Origin: Candidatus Rokuibacteriota bacterium
Lineage (GTDB): Bacteria; Methylomirabilota; Methylomirabilia; Rokubacteriales; CSP1-6
Assembly: GCA_016184125.1 (NCBI GenBank)
Contig: JACPDG010000080.1
Coordinates: forward strand, 1-42,397
Direction of reading: 5' to 3'
Length of the DNA: 42,397 nt
This document shows positions 9,631-17,712 of this stretch, piece by piece (position 1 is the stretch's first letter; the number at the start of each line of letters is the position of its first letter). Below the pieces are notes generated by a model that was given only the letters and a program-made list of their open reading frames with translations, did no database searches and was not told the DNA's origin. A program made the translations under genes and the position numbers.

Positions 9631-10052
9631 GCGTCGAGCGCACCCTCGCGATCATCAAGCCCGACGCCGTCGCGAAGGGCGTGGCCGGCACGATCCTCGC
9701 GCGCATCGAGGCCGACGGCTTCAAGATCCTCGGGATCAAGATGCTCCGCCTGTCGGCGGAGCAGGCGAGCGGCTTCTATGCCGTCCACAAGGAGCGCTCG
9801 TTCTACCGGAGCCTCTGCACGTTCATGACCCAGGGGCCGTCCGTCGTGATCGTCCTCGAGGCCGACAATGCCATCCAGCGGTGGCGCGATCTCATGGGCG
9901 CGACCGATCCGGCGAACGCGGCGGCCGGCACGATCCGCAAGGAGTTCGCGTCCTCGATCGAGGCGAACGCGGTGCACGGCTCCGACGCGCCGGCGACCGC
10001 CGCGTTCGAGATCCCCTACTTCTTCAGCGCGCTGGAGCTCTGGGCCCGCTGA
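9627..10052 (+). CDS. ndk: Nucleoside diphosphate kinase
   Basis: Transfers gamma-phosphate between nucleoside triphosphates and diphosphates through a phosphohistidine. The 141-residue length is typical. It begins [18 protein letters not shown], the canonical TLAIIKPDA opening; the catalytic His is H117 in NAVHGSDA, and the R-x-x-M-G-(A/P)-T-D-P segment is seen in [12 protein letters not shown]. The start GTG 9627 overlaps the sucD stop (GTGA). Its coupling to sucCD is biochemically sensible because succinyl-CoA ligase supplies ATP or GTP that Ndk equilibrates. A hairpin follows directly, probably closing the operon. Confidence 0.97.
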
Positions 10053-10072
10053 GCCGGGATGACGTCCCGGCT
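10052..10072 (+). terminator. Terminator-like hairpin after ndk
   Basis: A perfect 8-bp inverted repeat, AGCCGGGA / TCCCGGCT, with loop TGACG, starting at the ndk stop codon. No T-tract follows, so Rho-independent termination is not assured; 3'-end stabilisation is equally possible. Confidence 0.4.
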
Positions 10073-10192
10073 ACCCCGGGTGGCCGGGACCGTTCGCACA
10101 CCTCTCCGGGGCAGGCCGACGTCTTTCCGGCCACCCTCGGTCGCCGGGAGCGGTGGTCGACGACCGCAGCGGTCGGTCTCGGCCTCGTCGGG

Positions 10193-10615
10193 ATGACCGT
10201 CCTCGGCATCGCGATGACGGTGACGAGCGGCCGCCCCGAGTGGCTGTTCGTCAGCCTGCCGTTCGCGCTCGTGCTCTTCGTGCTCGGCCGGCTCGCGCCG
10301 ACCGGCTACCGTCTCGCCCCCGATGGCATCCATGTCGAGCGGCGTGCCGGCGACAAGGTCATCCCGTACCGCGCGATCCGTTCCGTCGATCGCGCGCCGC
10401 GACCGGTCGGCGGCATCTCGGCGTTCGGGTCACAGGGCGTGTTCGGCCGGTTCGGATGGTTCTGGGGCCCGCGGCTCGGCCTGTACCGGCTCTACCTCAC
10501 CAACACCGACGGCGTCGTGTGGCTCGCGACGGAGAACGGCTGGGTGGCGCTGTCGCCGGACCGTCCCGACGAGTTCGTGGAGCGCCTGCGCGCGCGCTTG
10601 GCCTTCCGCGCGTAG
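10193..10615 (+). CDS. Small membrane protein with bacterial PH-like domain
   Basis: A 140-residue protein with one or two hydrophobic segments at the N-terminus (MTVLGIAMTV and WLFVSLPFALVLFVLG, near residues 1-33), followed by a soluble C-terminal part. That part has the features of bacterial PH (bPH-type) domains: GYRLAPDGIHVER, IPYRAIRSVDRA, GLYRLYLTNTDGVVWLATENG spread over residues 37-125, and the closing DRPDEFVERLRARL helix. The only in-frame ATG with a sensible N-terminus is 10193; no clear Shine-Dalgarno is seen, so the start is uncertain. Such proteins are membrane-associated and mostly of unknown role. Confidence 0.65.
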   Translation: MTVLGIAMTVTSGRPEWLFVSLPFALVLFVLGRLAPTGYRLAPDGIHVERRAGDKVIPYRAIRSVDRAPRPVGGISAFGSQGVFGRFGWFWGPRLGLYRLYLTNTDGVVWLATENGWVALSPDRPDEFVERLRARLAFRA

Positions 10616-10781
10616 CCGCGCCGCCGCCCGCCAACGAACGCGTTGATACAGACTCCGCCGCCGAGAGCCGGATGCTCGCCGCCGTGGCGCGCCTGCATGC
10701 GCCGCGTCCAGGCGAGCGGCGCGTCCTCGAGCCCGCGCTGGGCGCCGTCGGCGATCCGGTTGAAGCGCACCGCCGTGGCGG

Positions 10782-11057
10782 CTGACCCGCCAGCGTCGCC
10801 GCCACCACCTCGACGAGTCCGTCCTTCAGCGCGTGGTGAGGCCGGCCGCCCGTCGCGCCGGGATCGCCAAGCGCGCCACTCCACACACCCTGCGCCACTC
10901 CTTCGCGACGCACCTGCTCGAGGACGGGTACGACATCCGGACGGTGCAGGAGCTGCTCGGGCTCGCGCGACTTGAGCACGACCCGATCTAGACGCACGTC
11001 CTGAACCGGGGGCCCGACGCGGCGCGGAGCCCGGCTGACCGTCTGCCCGACGCCTGA
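10782..11057 (+). pseudogene. Integron-type integrase C-terminal remnant
   Basis: Frame 3 of this stretch translates to a C-terminal tyrosine-recombinase fragment beginning [19 protein letters not shown], followed by [19 protein letters not shown] and RTVQELLG, ending THVLNRGPDAARSP. The HxxR box (HTLRHSF) and the RRHH.-ES segment match the IntI family, as does the second copy at 15634-16608. Key residues are destroyed: the LGH His is Leu (LGLARL), and the codon for the catalytic Tyr is TAG (10989-10991). The N-terminal two thirds are absent. It is therefore dead and old. Confidence 0.8.
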
Positions 11058-11061
11058 GGCG

Positions 11062-12273
11062 CTAGCGCTTGGTCCCGAATGCCCCCGCGGCCCGAAGGGC
11101 CGCCGTCCTCGCCGCATCGTAACCGAGCAGGTCGTGAAGCACGGTCTCGGTATGCTCGCCAAGCGCCGGGACACCGAACGGTTCGCGGACCGGCGTCTTC
11201 TCGAACCGCATCGGGCTCCTGAGCACGGGCACCTGCCCGACGCCCGTGCACGGCGCTCGCCTGACGAGATCGCGCTCCTTCACCTCCGGGGACTCGCACG
11301 CCTCCGCCACGGTGCGGATGGGACCGGCCGGCACTTTCATCGCGCGCATCTTCTCGACCCAGCGGTCACGCGTGTCGGTCAGGAAGATCTCGTCGAGGAC
11401 GCGGTGCAGAGCGTCCTTGTTCGCGGCGCGCTCGGCGCCCGTGGCGAAGGCCGGATCGTCGACGAGCTCCGGCCGCCCGAGCACGTCCTGGCAGAGCTTT
11501 CGCCACACCCGGTCACCCGCGACGGTGAGCTGGAAGGGGCCGTCCTTCGCGCGAAACGTTCCGTTCGGTGCCGCGCCCGGGCTGCTGTTGCCGACCCTCG
11601 TCGGCGTTTCCCCGGTCAGCAGGTGCCGCATCCCGAAGTGCAGGCACATCTGCAAGGCCGTGTCGAACAGGCCGACCTCGACGTACTGCCCCCGGCCCGT
11701 GCGTTCCCGGTGGATGAGCGCCGCGAGACAGGCCTGCACGAGCCCGAGGCCGGTCGTCACGTCGATCATCGCGATCCCCGTGCGCACCGGCTCGCCGTCG
11801 GGAAAGCCGTTCAGCGACAGGAACCCGCTCTCGGCCTGCACGACGGGATCGTAGCCGGCGCGACTGCGATAGGCGCCGTCCCGGCCATAAGCGCTGCCGG
11901 CCACGTAGATCACGCGCGGGTTCAGCGCCGCGAGGCTGTCGTAATCCAGGCCGTACTTCGCCATCACGCCGGCGCTGAAGTTCTCGACGACGATGTCCGC
12001 CTTCGCCACGAGATCACGCGCCACGGTCACCGCCTCGGGCACCGACAGGTCGAGCGCGACGCTGCGCTTGTTGCGGTTGAAGGCCATGAAGAACGTGGAC
12101 TGCCCGGCGATCTCGGGGTCCCGGTAGCCCCGCGTGTCGTCGCCGCCGGCGGGGTGCTCGATCTTCACGACGTCGGCGCCGAGGTCGGCCAGCGTCTGCG
12201 TGGCGACCGGCCCGGCGATCACGCGCGTGAAGTCGACCACGAGGATGCCCGAGAGCGGCCCGGCCGGGTCCAT
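11062..12273 (-). CDS. CaiB/BaiF family CoA-transferase (downstream paralogue)
   Basis: Class III CoA-transferase, moving CoA between carboxylic acids in the cytoplasm. The 403-residue protein starts MDPAGPLSGILVVDFTRVIAGP. The N-terminal ADLGADVVKIEHPAGGD, FNRNKRSVALDL and the segment SRAGYDPVVQAESG are family hallmarks. In GIAMIDVTTGL the Asp aligns with the catalytic Asp (D169 in formyl-CoA transferase), and RTGRGQYVEVGLFD follows. ATG 12273 overlaps the stop of the upstream paralogue (TGATG); GTG 12276 is an alternative. Two adjacent paralogues suggest a heteromeric enzyme, as in succinyl-CoA:malate CoA-transferase SmtAB, or simple tandem duplication. The substrate cannot be told. Confidence 0.9.
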   Translation of the reverse strand: MDPAGPLSGILVVDFTRVIAGPVATQTLADLGADVVKIEHPAGGDDTRGYRDPEIAGQSTFFMAFNRNKRSVALDLSVPEAVTVARDLVAKADIVVENFSAGVMAKYGLDYDSLAALNPRVIYVAGSAYGRDGAYRSRAGYDPVVQAESGFLSLNGFPDGEPVRTGIAMIDVTTGLGLVQACLAALIHRERTGRGQYVEVGLFDTALQMCLHFGMRHLLTGETPTRVGNSSPGAAPNGTFRAKDGPFQLTVAGDRVWRKLCQDVLGRPELVDDPAFATGAERAANKDALHRVLDEIFLTDTRDRWVEKMRAMKVPAGPIRTVAEACESPEVKERDLVRRAPCTGVGQVPVLRSPMRFEKTPVREPFGVPALGEHTETVLHDLLGYDAARTAALRAAGAFGTKR

Positions 12274-13487
12274 CACGTCTCTCGTACGCCATCAGGCGCC
12301 GCGATCTGGACATCGTTTCCGCCGAGCCATTCCGACAGCACCTCGGCGGTGTGCTGGCCGAGCAGCGGCGCCCCGAGCGGCTCACGGACCGGACTGGCGG
12401 AAAGCCGCAGCGGCGAGCGGACGTTGGGCACGTCACCGTAGGCGGGGTTCGGCGCGCGGCCAATCGCACCGCGCGACGACGCCTCGTCGGAGGCATAGGC
12501 TTCCGTGATGCTCCGGATCTCCCCGCCCGGAACTCCGGCGGCTCGGCACCGCTGGACCCAGTCCTCCCGCGTCTGGGCCGCGAACATGGGGCGGAGCAGA
12601 TCGTCCAGCGCGTCCTTGTGACGAAGGCGTGCGGTGTTCGACGCGAAGTCCGGATGCGCGACCAGATCGGGCCGGCCGAGCACGTCGACGGCGAACTTCG
12701 CCCAGACGCGGTCCCCGGCGATCGACAGGAAGAAGCTGCCGTCCCGTGCCTGGTAGATGCCGACCGGGTGCGCCACGACGCTGCCGTTGCCGACCCGCGT
12801 CGGTCGATGTCCCGTGGCGAGGTACCCGACCGACGCGTGATGCGTCATGGCGAAGCCGGTGTCGAACAGCGGCACCTCCACGAATTGCCCCTGCCCGGTG
12901 CGAAGACGGTGGAAGATCGCCGCGAGCACCGCCTGCGCGGCAATCATCCCGGCGGACACGTCGATCATCGGGACACCTGTCCGAACCGGTTCACGGTGCG
13001 GTTCACCGGTCATCGACATGAAGCCGCTCTCGGCCTGGATGACCGGATCGTAGCCGACCCGATCCCTGTACGGTCCGGTCCGGCCATAGGCCGAGATCGA
13101 GGCGTACGTCAGGTCGATGCGATCCCGCGAGAGCGTCTGGTAGTCCAGACCGAACTTCTCCATGACGCCGGTCGAGAAGTTCTCCACCACGCAATCGGCC
13201 GTGTCGCAGAGCCGGCGCGCGGTCGCGCGTCCCGTCCCGGTCGACAGGTCGAGGGTCACGCTCCGCTTGTTGCGATTGAGCGCGATGACCGTGGGGGACA
13301 GCCCGTGCAGCTCGGGCGGCCGGTAGCCACGGGCGTCGTCGCCTCCATCCGGATGCTCGATCTTCACGACGTCCGCGCCGAGGTCGGCCAGCACCATCGT
13401 GCACAGCGGACCCGCGACCACGCGCGAGAAGTCCGCGACGCGGATCCCGGCCAGGGGCGGCAGCGACTCACCTTCCGATCGAGGCAC
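12273..13487 (-). CDS. CaiB/BaiF family CoA-transferase (upstream paralogue)
   Basis: A 404-residue class III CoA-transferase and tandem paralogue of the next gene. Family marks are GIRVADFSRVVAGPLC, ADLGADVVKIEHPDGGDDARGY (split at residues 33-54), LNRNKRSVTLDL, GYDPVIQAESGF and GVPMIDVSAGM with the catalytic-position Asp, then RTGQGQFVEVPLFD. The start GTG 13487 is supported by a promoter whose -10 box ends 9 bp upstream (13496-13501), implying an almost leaderless mRNA. The stop is coupled to the downstream paralogue. Both copies keep the catalytic Asp, so both may be active. Confidence 0.9.
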   Translation of the reverse strand: MPRSEGESLPPLAGIRVADFSRVVAGPLCTMVLADLGADVVKIEHPDGGDDARGYRPPELHGLSPTVIALNRNKRSVTLDLSTGTGRATARRLCDTADCVVENFSTGVMEKFGLDYQTLSRDRIDLTYASISAYGRTGPYRDRVGYDPVIQAESGFMSMTGEPHREPVRTGVPMIDVSAGMIAAQAVLAAIFHRLRTGQGQFVEVPLFDTGFAMTHHASVGYLATGHRPTRVGNGSVVAHPVGIYQARDGSFFLSIAGDRVWAKFAVDVLGRPDLVAHPDFASNTARLRHKDALDDLLRPMFAAQTREDWVQRCRAAGVPGGEIRSITEAYASDEASSRGAIGRAPNPAYGDVPNVRSPLRLSASPVREPLGAPLLGQHTAEVLSEWLGGNDVQIAAPDGVRET

Positions 13488-13495
13488 GAGCGAAA

Positions 13496-13525
13496 GTCAT
13501 ACCGTGGCGGCGCCTGGAAAGTCAA
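13496..13525 (-). promoter_or_regulatory. Sigma70-like promoter for the CoA-transferase pair
   Basis: On the minus strand TTGACT (13525-13520), an 18-bp spacer and TATGAC (13501-13496). The predicted transcription start is about 13489, only 1-3 bases before the GTG start at 13487, so the transcript would be leaderless or nearly so. Confidence 0.5.
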
Positions 13526-13547
13526 ACCCGAGACCGACTCTCGCCGA

Positions 13548-13575
13548 TTGACAGGACTCGGACCCTCTCGATAAT
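13548..13575 (+). promoter_or_regulatory. Sigma70-like promoter for the deleted acetyltransferase
   Basis: TTGACA (13548-13553), a 16-bp spacer and GATAAT (13570-13575): a near-consensus promoter. The predicted start is at or next to the A of ATG 13582, implying a leaderless transcript. It is back to back with the promoter of the minus-strand CoA-transferases. Confidence 0.55.
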
Positions 13576-13581
13576 GCCGCC

Positions 13582-13958
13582 ATGGCTTCGCACTGGCTCG
13601 CTGACCGCGTCGCGCCCGTGAGTGCCGTGCAGCTACGCCTCGCCCACCCCGCGGATGCCGCAATCCTGGCCGAGATGGCCAACGATCTGAACGATCACGT
13701 CGGCATTCGCGGCCGGCCGTTCACGCCGGAGCGGATCGTGGCCGACGGCTTCGGCTCCCACCCGGCCTTCACCGCGCTGGTCGCCGAAATCGACGGCACG
13801 GTGATCGGCTATGCGTCCATGCGGCCAACGCGGGCGCGCTCGAGTTCTACCGCCGCCTCGGCGCGTCCGACGCGGACGTGCGGATCATGGGCATCGACGG
13901 CGAGCGCCTGCGCGCCGTCGCCGCCGCCGCTGGCGTCGCTGGCGCCGCGCCGGCATGA
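13582..13958 (+). pseudogene. GNAT acetyltransferase with internal deletion
   Basis: Residues 14-75 from ATG 13582 (VQLRLAHPADAAILAEMAND to AEIDGTVIGYASM) are the N-terminal half of a GNAT N-acetyltransferase. After about 13822 the homologous sequence resumes in another frame as ANAGALEFYRRLGASDADVR, ending MGIDGERLRAVAAAAGV and a TGA at 13956-13958. The missing middle would hold motif A (R/Q-x-x-G-x-G/A), the acetyl-CoA pyrophosphate loop. A deletion that also shifted the frame explains this. A 28-codon frame (ATG 13955 to 14041) overlapping the end looks random. GTG 13618 is an alternative start. Confidence 0.75.
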
Positions 13959-14102
13959 GCCGCCCGCGGCTCGTGATCACAGAGTCCTCGCCGGATGCCG
14001 CCGGGCGACGGCGGGCACGCGCCGGAACACCTTCGCGGTGACTGACTCGCGCCGAAGGCCCGGACCGCTCTAGACTGATCACGTGACCCGCAGGGAGCAT
14101 CG

Positions 14103-15125
14103 GTGAACACGCCGGCCGCAGCCGATCCCACGCTCGAGGACTGGAAGAATCTCTACGCTGCCGCCCTCGACTTCCGAGCGCTGGTCCCGTGGCAATGGAC
14201 GGCGGACACCGACGTCTTCGGGGTCCGTGACCCGGAGACGGGAGAGATCGGCTGGTGCTCCGTCTTTGGAGCGGCGCGACAGGTGTACGGCCTCATGGTG
14301 TACGAGGGGACGGAGGGCCTCCTCATCCACCACGGCATGGCGACGGGCCAGCTCCCTGCCGAGGACGCCGGCTACCTCCAGCGCGGATTGCTCGTCAGCT
14401 TCGAGGACCGCGCTGCACTGGACCGAGAGGACCTCGCGACCATCAAGCGCCTTGGCCTCACGTCTCGTGGCCGGCGCGCATGGCCCAAGTTTCGACGGTA
14501 CGACCCCGGTTTTCTCCCCTGGCGCTTGAGCGGCGCAGCCGTTCGCTTCCTCACGGTCTCGCTGCCGCAGGCCGTCCACGTGGCGGGGCGACTGCGGGAC
14601 GATCCGGAAGCCGTCGCGCCGGACCGTGCGGGCCGGTTCCTCGTCCGTGTCACCGATGCCGCCTGCGCGCTGTGGCACGATCAACGCCTCGCGCCGCCGC
14701 CTCCCGTGCGCGAGGCGCCGCCGCCAGTCGACGAGCTGCGCCTGCGTCGGCTCTTGGGGCGGCTGCACCGGGACGCCGTGCGGTGGGAGTGCGACTACTA
14801 TCACTCGCCGGCGATCATCGACGACGGTGAGCGGCGCCCTTACTTCGCGAGCCTGGTTCTCCTCGTCGACCAGCAAAGCGGGATGGTGCTCCACATGGAG
14901 CTCGGGGAACCACCACTCAGGCCGGGCGTCGCTTGCAACCAGTTCCTCGATGCCCTCGAGAGGCTCGGCACCATCCCGCAGACGGTCGTCGTCAAGCGCG
15001 GGCTTGTCCATGCGGCCCTGGCAGACGTCGCGAAAGGTCTCGGCCTGTCGCTCCAGCTCGAGCACGCGCTGCCCGCCCTCGACGCGGCTCGCTCCGCGCT
15101 CGCGGCCCACCTCCGCCGGACCTGA
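14103..15125 (+). CDS. Conserved hypothetical protein, DUF7309/DUF6930-like
   Basis: A 340-residue soluble protein without signal peptide or membrane segments. The N-terminal half (WKNLYAAALDFRALVPWQW, VFGVRDPETGEIGWCSVFGA, GLMVYEGTEGL) and the C-terminal half (WECDYYHSPAIIDDGERRPY, LVLLVDQQSGMVLHMEL, VVKRGLVHAALADVAKGLG) resemble the two-part architecture of DUF7309 plus DUF6930 proteins, as far as I can recall those families. The function is unknown. GTG 14103 follows AGGGAG at 14092-14097. It stands alone between the acetyltransferase relic and the integron, and may be old cargo. Confidence 0.6.
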   Translation: MNTPAAADPTLEDWKNLYAAALDFRALVPWQWTADTDVFGVRDPETGEIGWCSVFGAARQVYGLMVYEGTEGLLIHHGMATGQLPAEDAGYLQRGLLVSFEDRAALDREDLATIKRLGLTSRGRRAWPKFRRYDPGFLPWRLSGAAVRFLTVSLPQAVHVAGRLRDDPEAVAPDRAGRFLVRVTDAACALWHDQRLAPPPPVREAPPPVDELRLRRLLGRLHRDAVRWECDYYHSPAIIDDGERRPYFASLVLLVDQQSGMVLHMELGEPPLRPGVACNQFLDALERLGTIPQTVVVKRGLVHAALADVAKGLGLSLQLEHALPALDAARSALAAHLRRT

Positions 15126-15633
15126 CTCGCCGAAGCCCATCTCGTCACCGGCGACGCGATGTCGCGCCGGCGGCGACGTGCCCGCCGGTCACGCGCAAAG
15201 GCAGGTCCGTCCTGTCACACGCCCACCGGCCCGGACCAGAGGATCCGTTCCTGTTGCCGCTTGGTCGTCCTGCGACCCGGCAGCTTGTGCGGCACCTGCG
15301 GCCAGCGATCATCGGCCGGCGGTCCACCAACACCCCGTACGCCCTCGCGGGGCTACACACTGCCCATATTCTTGGGCACCGCTGTCGAAGCATAGTCGCC
15401 AGAAGGCGAGTATTCCGTAGGAATCGACCGATCGGGCTCTGGTCCCCGGGTTGCTCGGTCGAGCCACGCGATGGTCGCTCGCGCGCGCGCTCCCCCGTTC
15501 CGCCGCATCGGCCCGAGGCCAGCGGCATCGACCGCCGGCCGATGCACGACGCTGGATGCTGACGACTCGCTTGTCCATTCCCGCGTGGCGGGTCTGTGGT
15601 ATGGTGCCATGCGAACCCAAAGGGGAGAAGCAC
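15126..15633. other. Intergenic region upstream of the integrase relic
   Basis: No credible gene was found in these 508 bp; all frames give short Arg/Pro-rich shadow peptides. A small inverted repeat GCCCA-tattct-TGGGC lies near 15362-15377. AT content rises near 15590-15630, just before the integrase relic. A weak TTGTCC...TATGGT pair is badly spaced and I do not call it a promoter. Confidence 0.4.
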
Positions 15634-16608
15634 ATGCTCGTGGCTGGTGTCTCTCCGTCTCCGTCCCACATGGAGCCGCCGGCCTCGAAACTCCTCGACC
15701 GCGTCCGACAGGCGCTCCAGATGCGCCACTACACTACATCCTCTTCCACGGTAAGGGTCACCCCGTAGAGATGGGGGCGCCCGAGATGACTCGCTTCCTG
15801 AGTTGGCTTGCCGTCGACGGGAAGGTGGCCGCCTCCGCCCAGAACCAGGCTTTGAGCGCCTTGCTGTTCCTGTACCAGGAGGTTCTCGATCTGGACGTCC
15901 CCTGGCTGGACGACATCGTGCGCGCGAAGCGGCCGCAGCGACTACCGGTGGTTCTCACTCGCGAAGAGGTCCGAGCTGTGCTGCAAAGGCTCGACGGTGT
16001 GCCGCGGCTGATGGCACACCTGCTCTATGGGGCGGGTCTGCGGCTGCTCGAGTGCTGCCGGCCGCGGGTCCAGGACATCGACTTCGGGGCCAATCAGCTC
16101 ATCGTGCGGAGCGGCAAGGGCGACAAGGACCGCGTCACGGTGCTGCCCTCAACGGTGAAGACGGCTCTGGCACGCCATCTCGCGGCCCATGCGGGACCAG
16201 CACCAGGCTGACCTGCAGGGCACAGCCGGCTGGGTCGAGCTCCCGACGGCGCTCATGCGAAAGTATCCGAAGGCTGGCCGCGAGTGGGCGTGGCAATGGG
16301 TGTTTCCCGCGACTCGTATCTACACCGACCGAGCCACGCGCCAGCGGCGGCGCCACCATGTGCACGAGTCCGTTCTGCAGCGCGTGGTGAAGTCCGCGGT
16401 CCGACGGGCCGGCATCGCGAAGCGGGCGACTCCCCACACCTTGCGCCACTCCTTCGCGACGCACCTCCTCGAGGATGGGGCCGACATTCGGACTGTCCAA
16501 GAGCTCCTCGGGCACAGGGATGTGACCACGACGCAGATCTATGCGCACGTCCTGAACCGCGGGCCGTCGGGGGTGCGCAGTCCCGTCGACGGAATGCCCG
16601 AGGCGTGA
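15634..16608 (+). pseudogene. intI: Integron integrase (IntI-type tyrosine recombinase), frameshifted
   Basis: Site-specific recombinase of the integron integrase family, split into three frames. Piece 1 (ATG 15634, after GGGGAG) gives PPASKLLDRVRQALQMRHY. At about 15735 roughly 15 codons are lost and the frame changes, resuming YILFHGKGHPVEMGAPEMTR. Piece 2 carries LSALLFLYQEVL, the first catalytic Arg in GAGLRLLECCR, and the Lys in GKGDKDRVTVLP. A 1-base shift near 16190 leads to piece 3 with the IntI-specific insert ([20 protein letters not shown]), [22 protein letters not shown] and the nucleophile Tyr in [10 protein letters not shown]. Catalytic residues survive but the chain is broken. 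It is on the same strand as the cassettes, with the array beyond its 3' end. Confidence 0.85.
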
Positions 16609-16847
16609 GGAGCCCTCTGGGTGCTTCTCGGGGGACCGCCGTCCCGTGCTAGGCGACGGGATATCCTGCAACGTGTCGCTGTTCAACACCGTGGCTCACA
16701 AACACGACTTCGAAGGACAAATGCCGGGGAAAATTGGGGGCATGCGCGACAGAAAGGGGTCGCGCGATCCGGGATAGGCGACAGGACGCTGCAGCTTTTA
16801 CCGCGATACACAGGTCTGCGTATTGCTGGACCGACTTGTAGTTCGCC
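16609..16847 (+). other. Putative attI region and first cassette boundary
   Basis: These 239 bp lie between the integrase stop and the first cassette, with no gene. GTTCGCC at 16841-16847 is an exact complement of GGCGAAC at 17628-17634, the left box of the first attC. In an integron the first bases of a cassette and its own attC left box pair in this way, so 16841/16842 is the likely insertion point and the sequence to its left the attI. No promoter is clearly visible. Confidence 0.5.
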
Positions 16848-16919
16848 AGACGAAAGCGTGCGGGAAATCCACGACAAGGAATCCTGAGCGGCTATGGCCT
16901 AAGGAGGTAGCATCAAGGG

Positions 16920-17406
16920 GTGCCCAGCATCTACGTGGAACGTGGAGACCAGCATCATCAGCTACCTCGCGGCGCGTCCGAGTCGCGACCTCATCGTCGC
17001 TGCTCGCCAACAGCTGACGCATACCTGGTGGCGCGAACGTCGGCCAGTGTTTGACCTGTACGTATCTCAGGTGGTGCTCGACGAGATTCTCGCCGGGGAT
17101 CCCGATGCCGCCGAGCGGCGCGCAGCACTGGTCGCAGGAATCCCTCTGCTGGACATCACATCCGAAGCCGCCGACCTTGCTGGCGCGCTAATCCAACGTG
17201 TTCCCTTGCCGACCACGGCCGGAGCAGATGCCGCGCACATTGCTACGGCCGCGTACCACCGGATGGATTTCCTCATGACGTGGAATTCGACTCACATCGC
17301 GAATGCGGAGTTGCGTCCACGCGTGGAGCGAGTGTGCCGGGAGAACGGGTATCCCCCGCCTGTCCTATGCACACCGGATGAACTCATGGGAGGAAGCGAT
17401 GACTGA
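16920..17406 (+). pseudogene. PIN-domain toxin, start disrupted by 7-bp tandem duplication
   Basis: A PIN-domain ribonuclease toxin (VapC-like). The native start is GTG 16920 behind AAGGAGGT (16901-16908), giving VPSIYVE; then ACGTGGA is tandemly repeated (16933-16939 and 16940-16946), shifting the frame by +1. The rest reads ETSIISYLAARPSRDLIVAA, LYVSQVVLDEILAGD, PTTAGADAAHIATAAYH and DFLMTWNSTHIAN. Removing one 7-mer restores one continuous PIN protein of about 159 residues. Translation could restart at GTG 16942, losing the first strand but keeping ETS, so residual function is possible. The antitoxin-like gene overlaps the 3' end. It is first-cassette cargo. Confidence 0.7.
16933..16946 (+). 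repeat. Tandem duplication of ACGTGGA
   Basis: Two directly adjacent identical 7-mers within the PIN gene start region. Deleting one copy restores the expected family N-terminus (YVETSIISYL), which identifies it as a frameshifting slippage duplication. Confidence 0.8.
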
Positions 17407-17605
17407 AGCCGACCAGGAGCCTCAGGTCTGGCGTGACCCCATCGTTGCAGAGGTGCGTCGTGTCCGCGAGGAATTGTTCGCGGCTGCCGGCCACGACATC
17501 CACGAGTTCTGCCGCCGACTGCGTGAGAAGCAGGCCAGGTCCGGACACCAGGTTGTTACGCGAGCGCCGCGCGCGAAGCCAGGTACGCCGGGCGAAGCCG
17601 CGTGA
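17399..17605 (+). CDS. Antitoxin-like small protein paired with PIN toxin
   Basis: A 68-residue acidic-then-basic protein: RDPIVAEVRRVREELFAAAG, then DIHEFCRRLREKQARSG and a disordered Arg/Pro-rich tail. Its ATG 17399 overlaps the PIN stop by 8 bp, with GGAGGA 4 bp before it. The size, overlap and D-I-x-x-(F/M)-x-x-x-L-R-x-x-Q pattern are usual for the small partner encoded downstream of this PIN subfamily. It is likely the antitoxin that binds and occludes the PIN active site. No DNA-binding motif is evident. It is the last gene of cassette 1; an attC begins 22 bp later. Confidence 0.6.
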   Translation: MTEADQEPQVWRDPIVAEVRRVREELFAAAGHDIHEFCRRLREKQARSGHQVVTRAPRAKPGTPGEAA

Positions 17606-17627
17606 CCGGCACTCTCCTCAGCCGGCT

Positions 17628-17685
17628 GGCGAACTACAGAATGCACCCGTCGGCCTTCGGCCGCGGGTGATCCTGGGCGTTCGGC
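17628..17685 (+). other. attC recombination site 1
   Basis: Left box GGCGAAC (17628-17634) and right box GTTCGGC (17679-17685). Inner arms CACCCG (17644-17649) and CGGGTG (17664-17669) pair, with a CGGCC/GGCCG-type centre, and one unpaired G lies in the left arm just outside CACCCG. The right box is the exact complement of the left box of attC 2 (GCCGAAC), as expected for the ends of cassette 2. Confidence 0.75.
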
Positions 17686-17712
17686 GCACGTGTCAGCCAC
17701 GAGAGCACAGGC

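Noticed and set aside
13955..14041. 28-codon ORF overlapping the acetyltransferase relic
   Set aside because: No ribosome-binding site, no recognisable motif, and it begins inside a decayed gene.
15570..15605. TTGTCC...TATGGT as the integrase promoter
   Set aside because: The spacing is about 23 bp, and the better-spaced alternative hexamers are poor matches.
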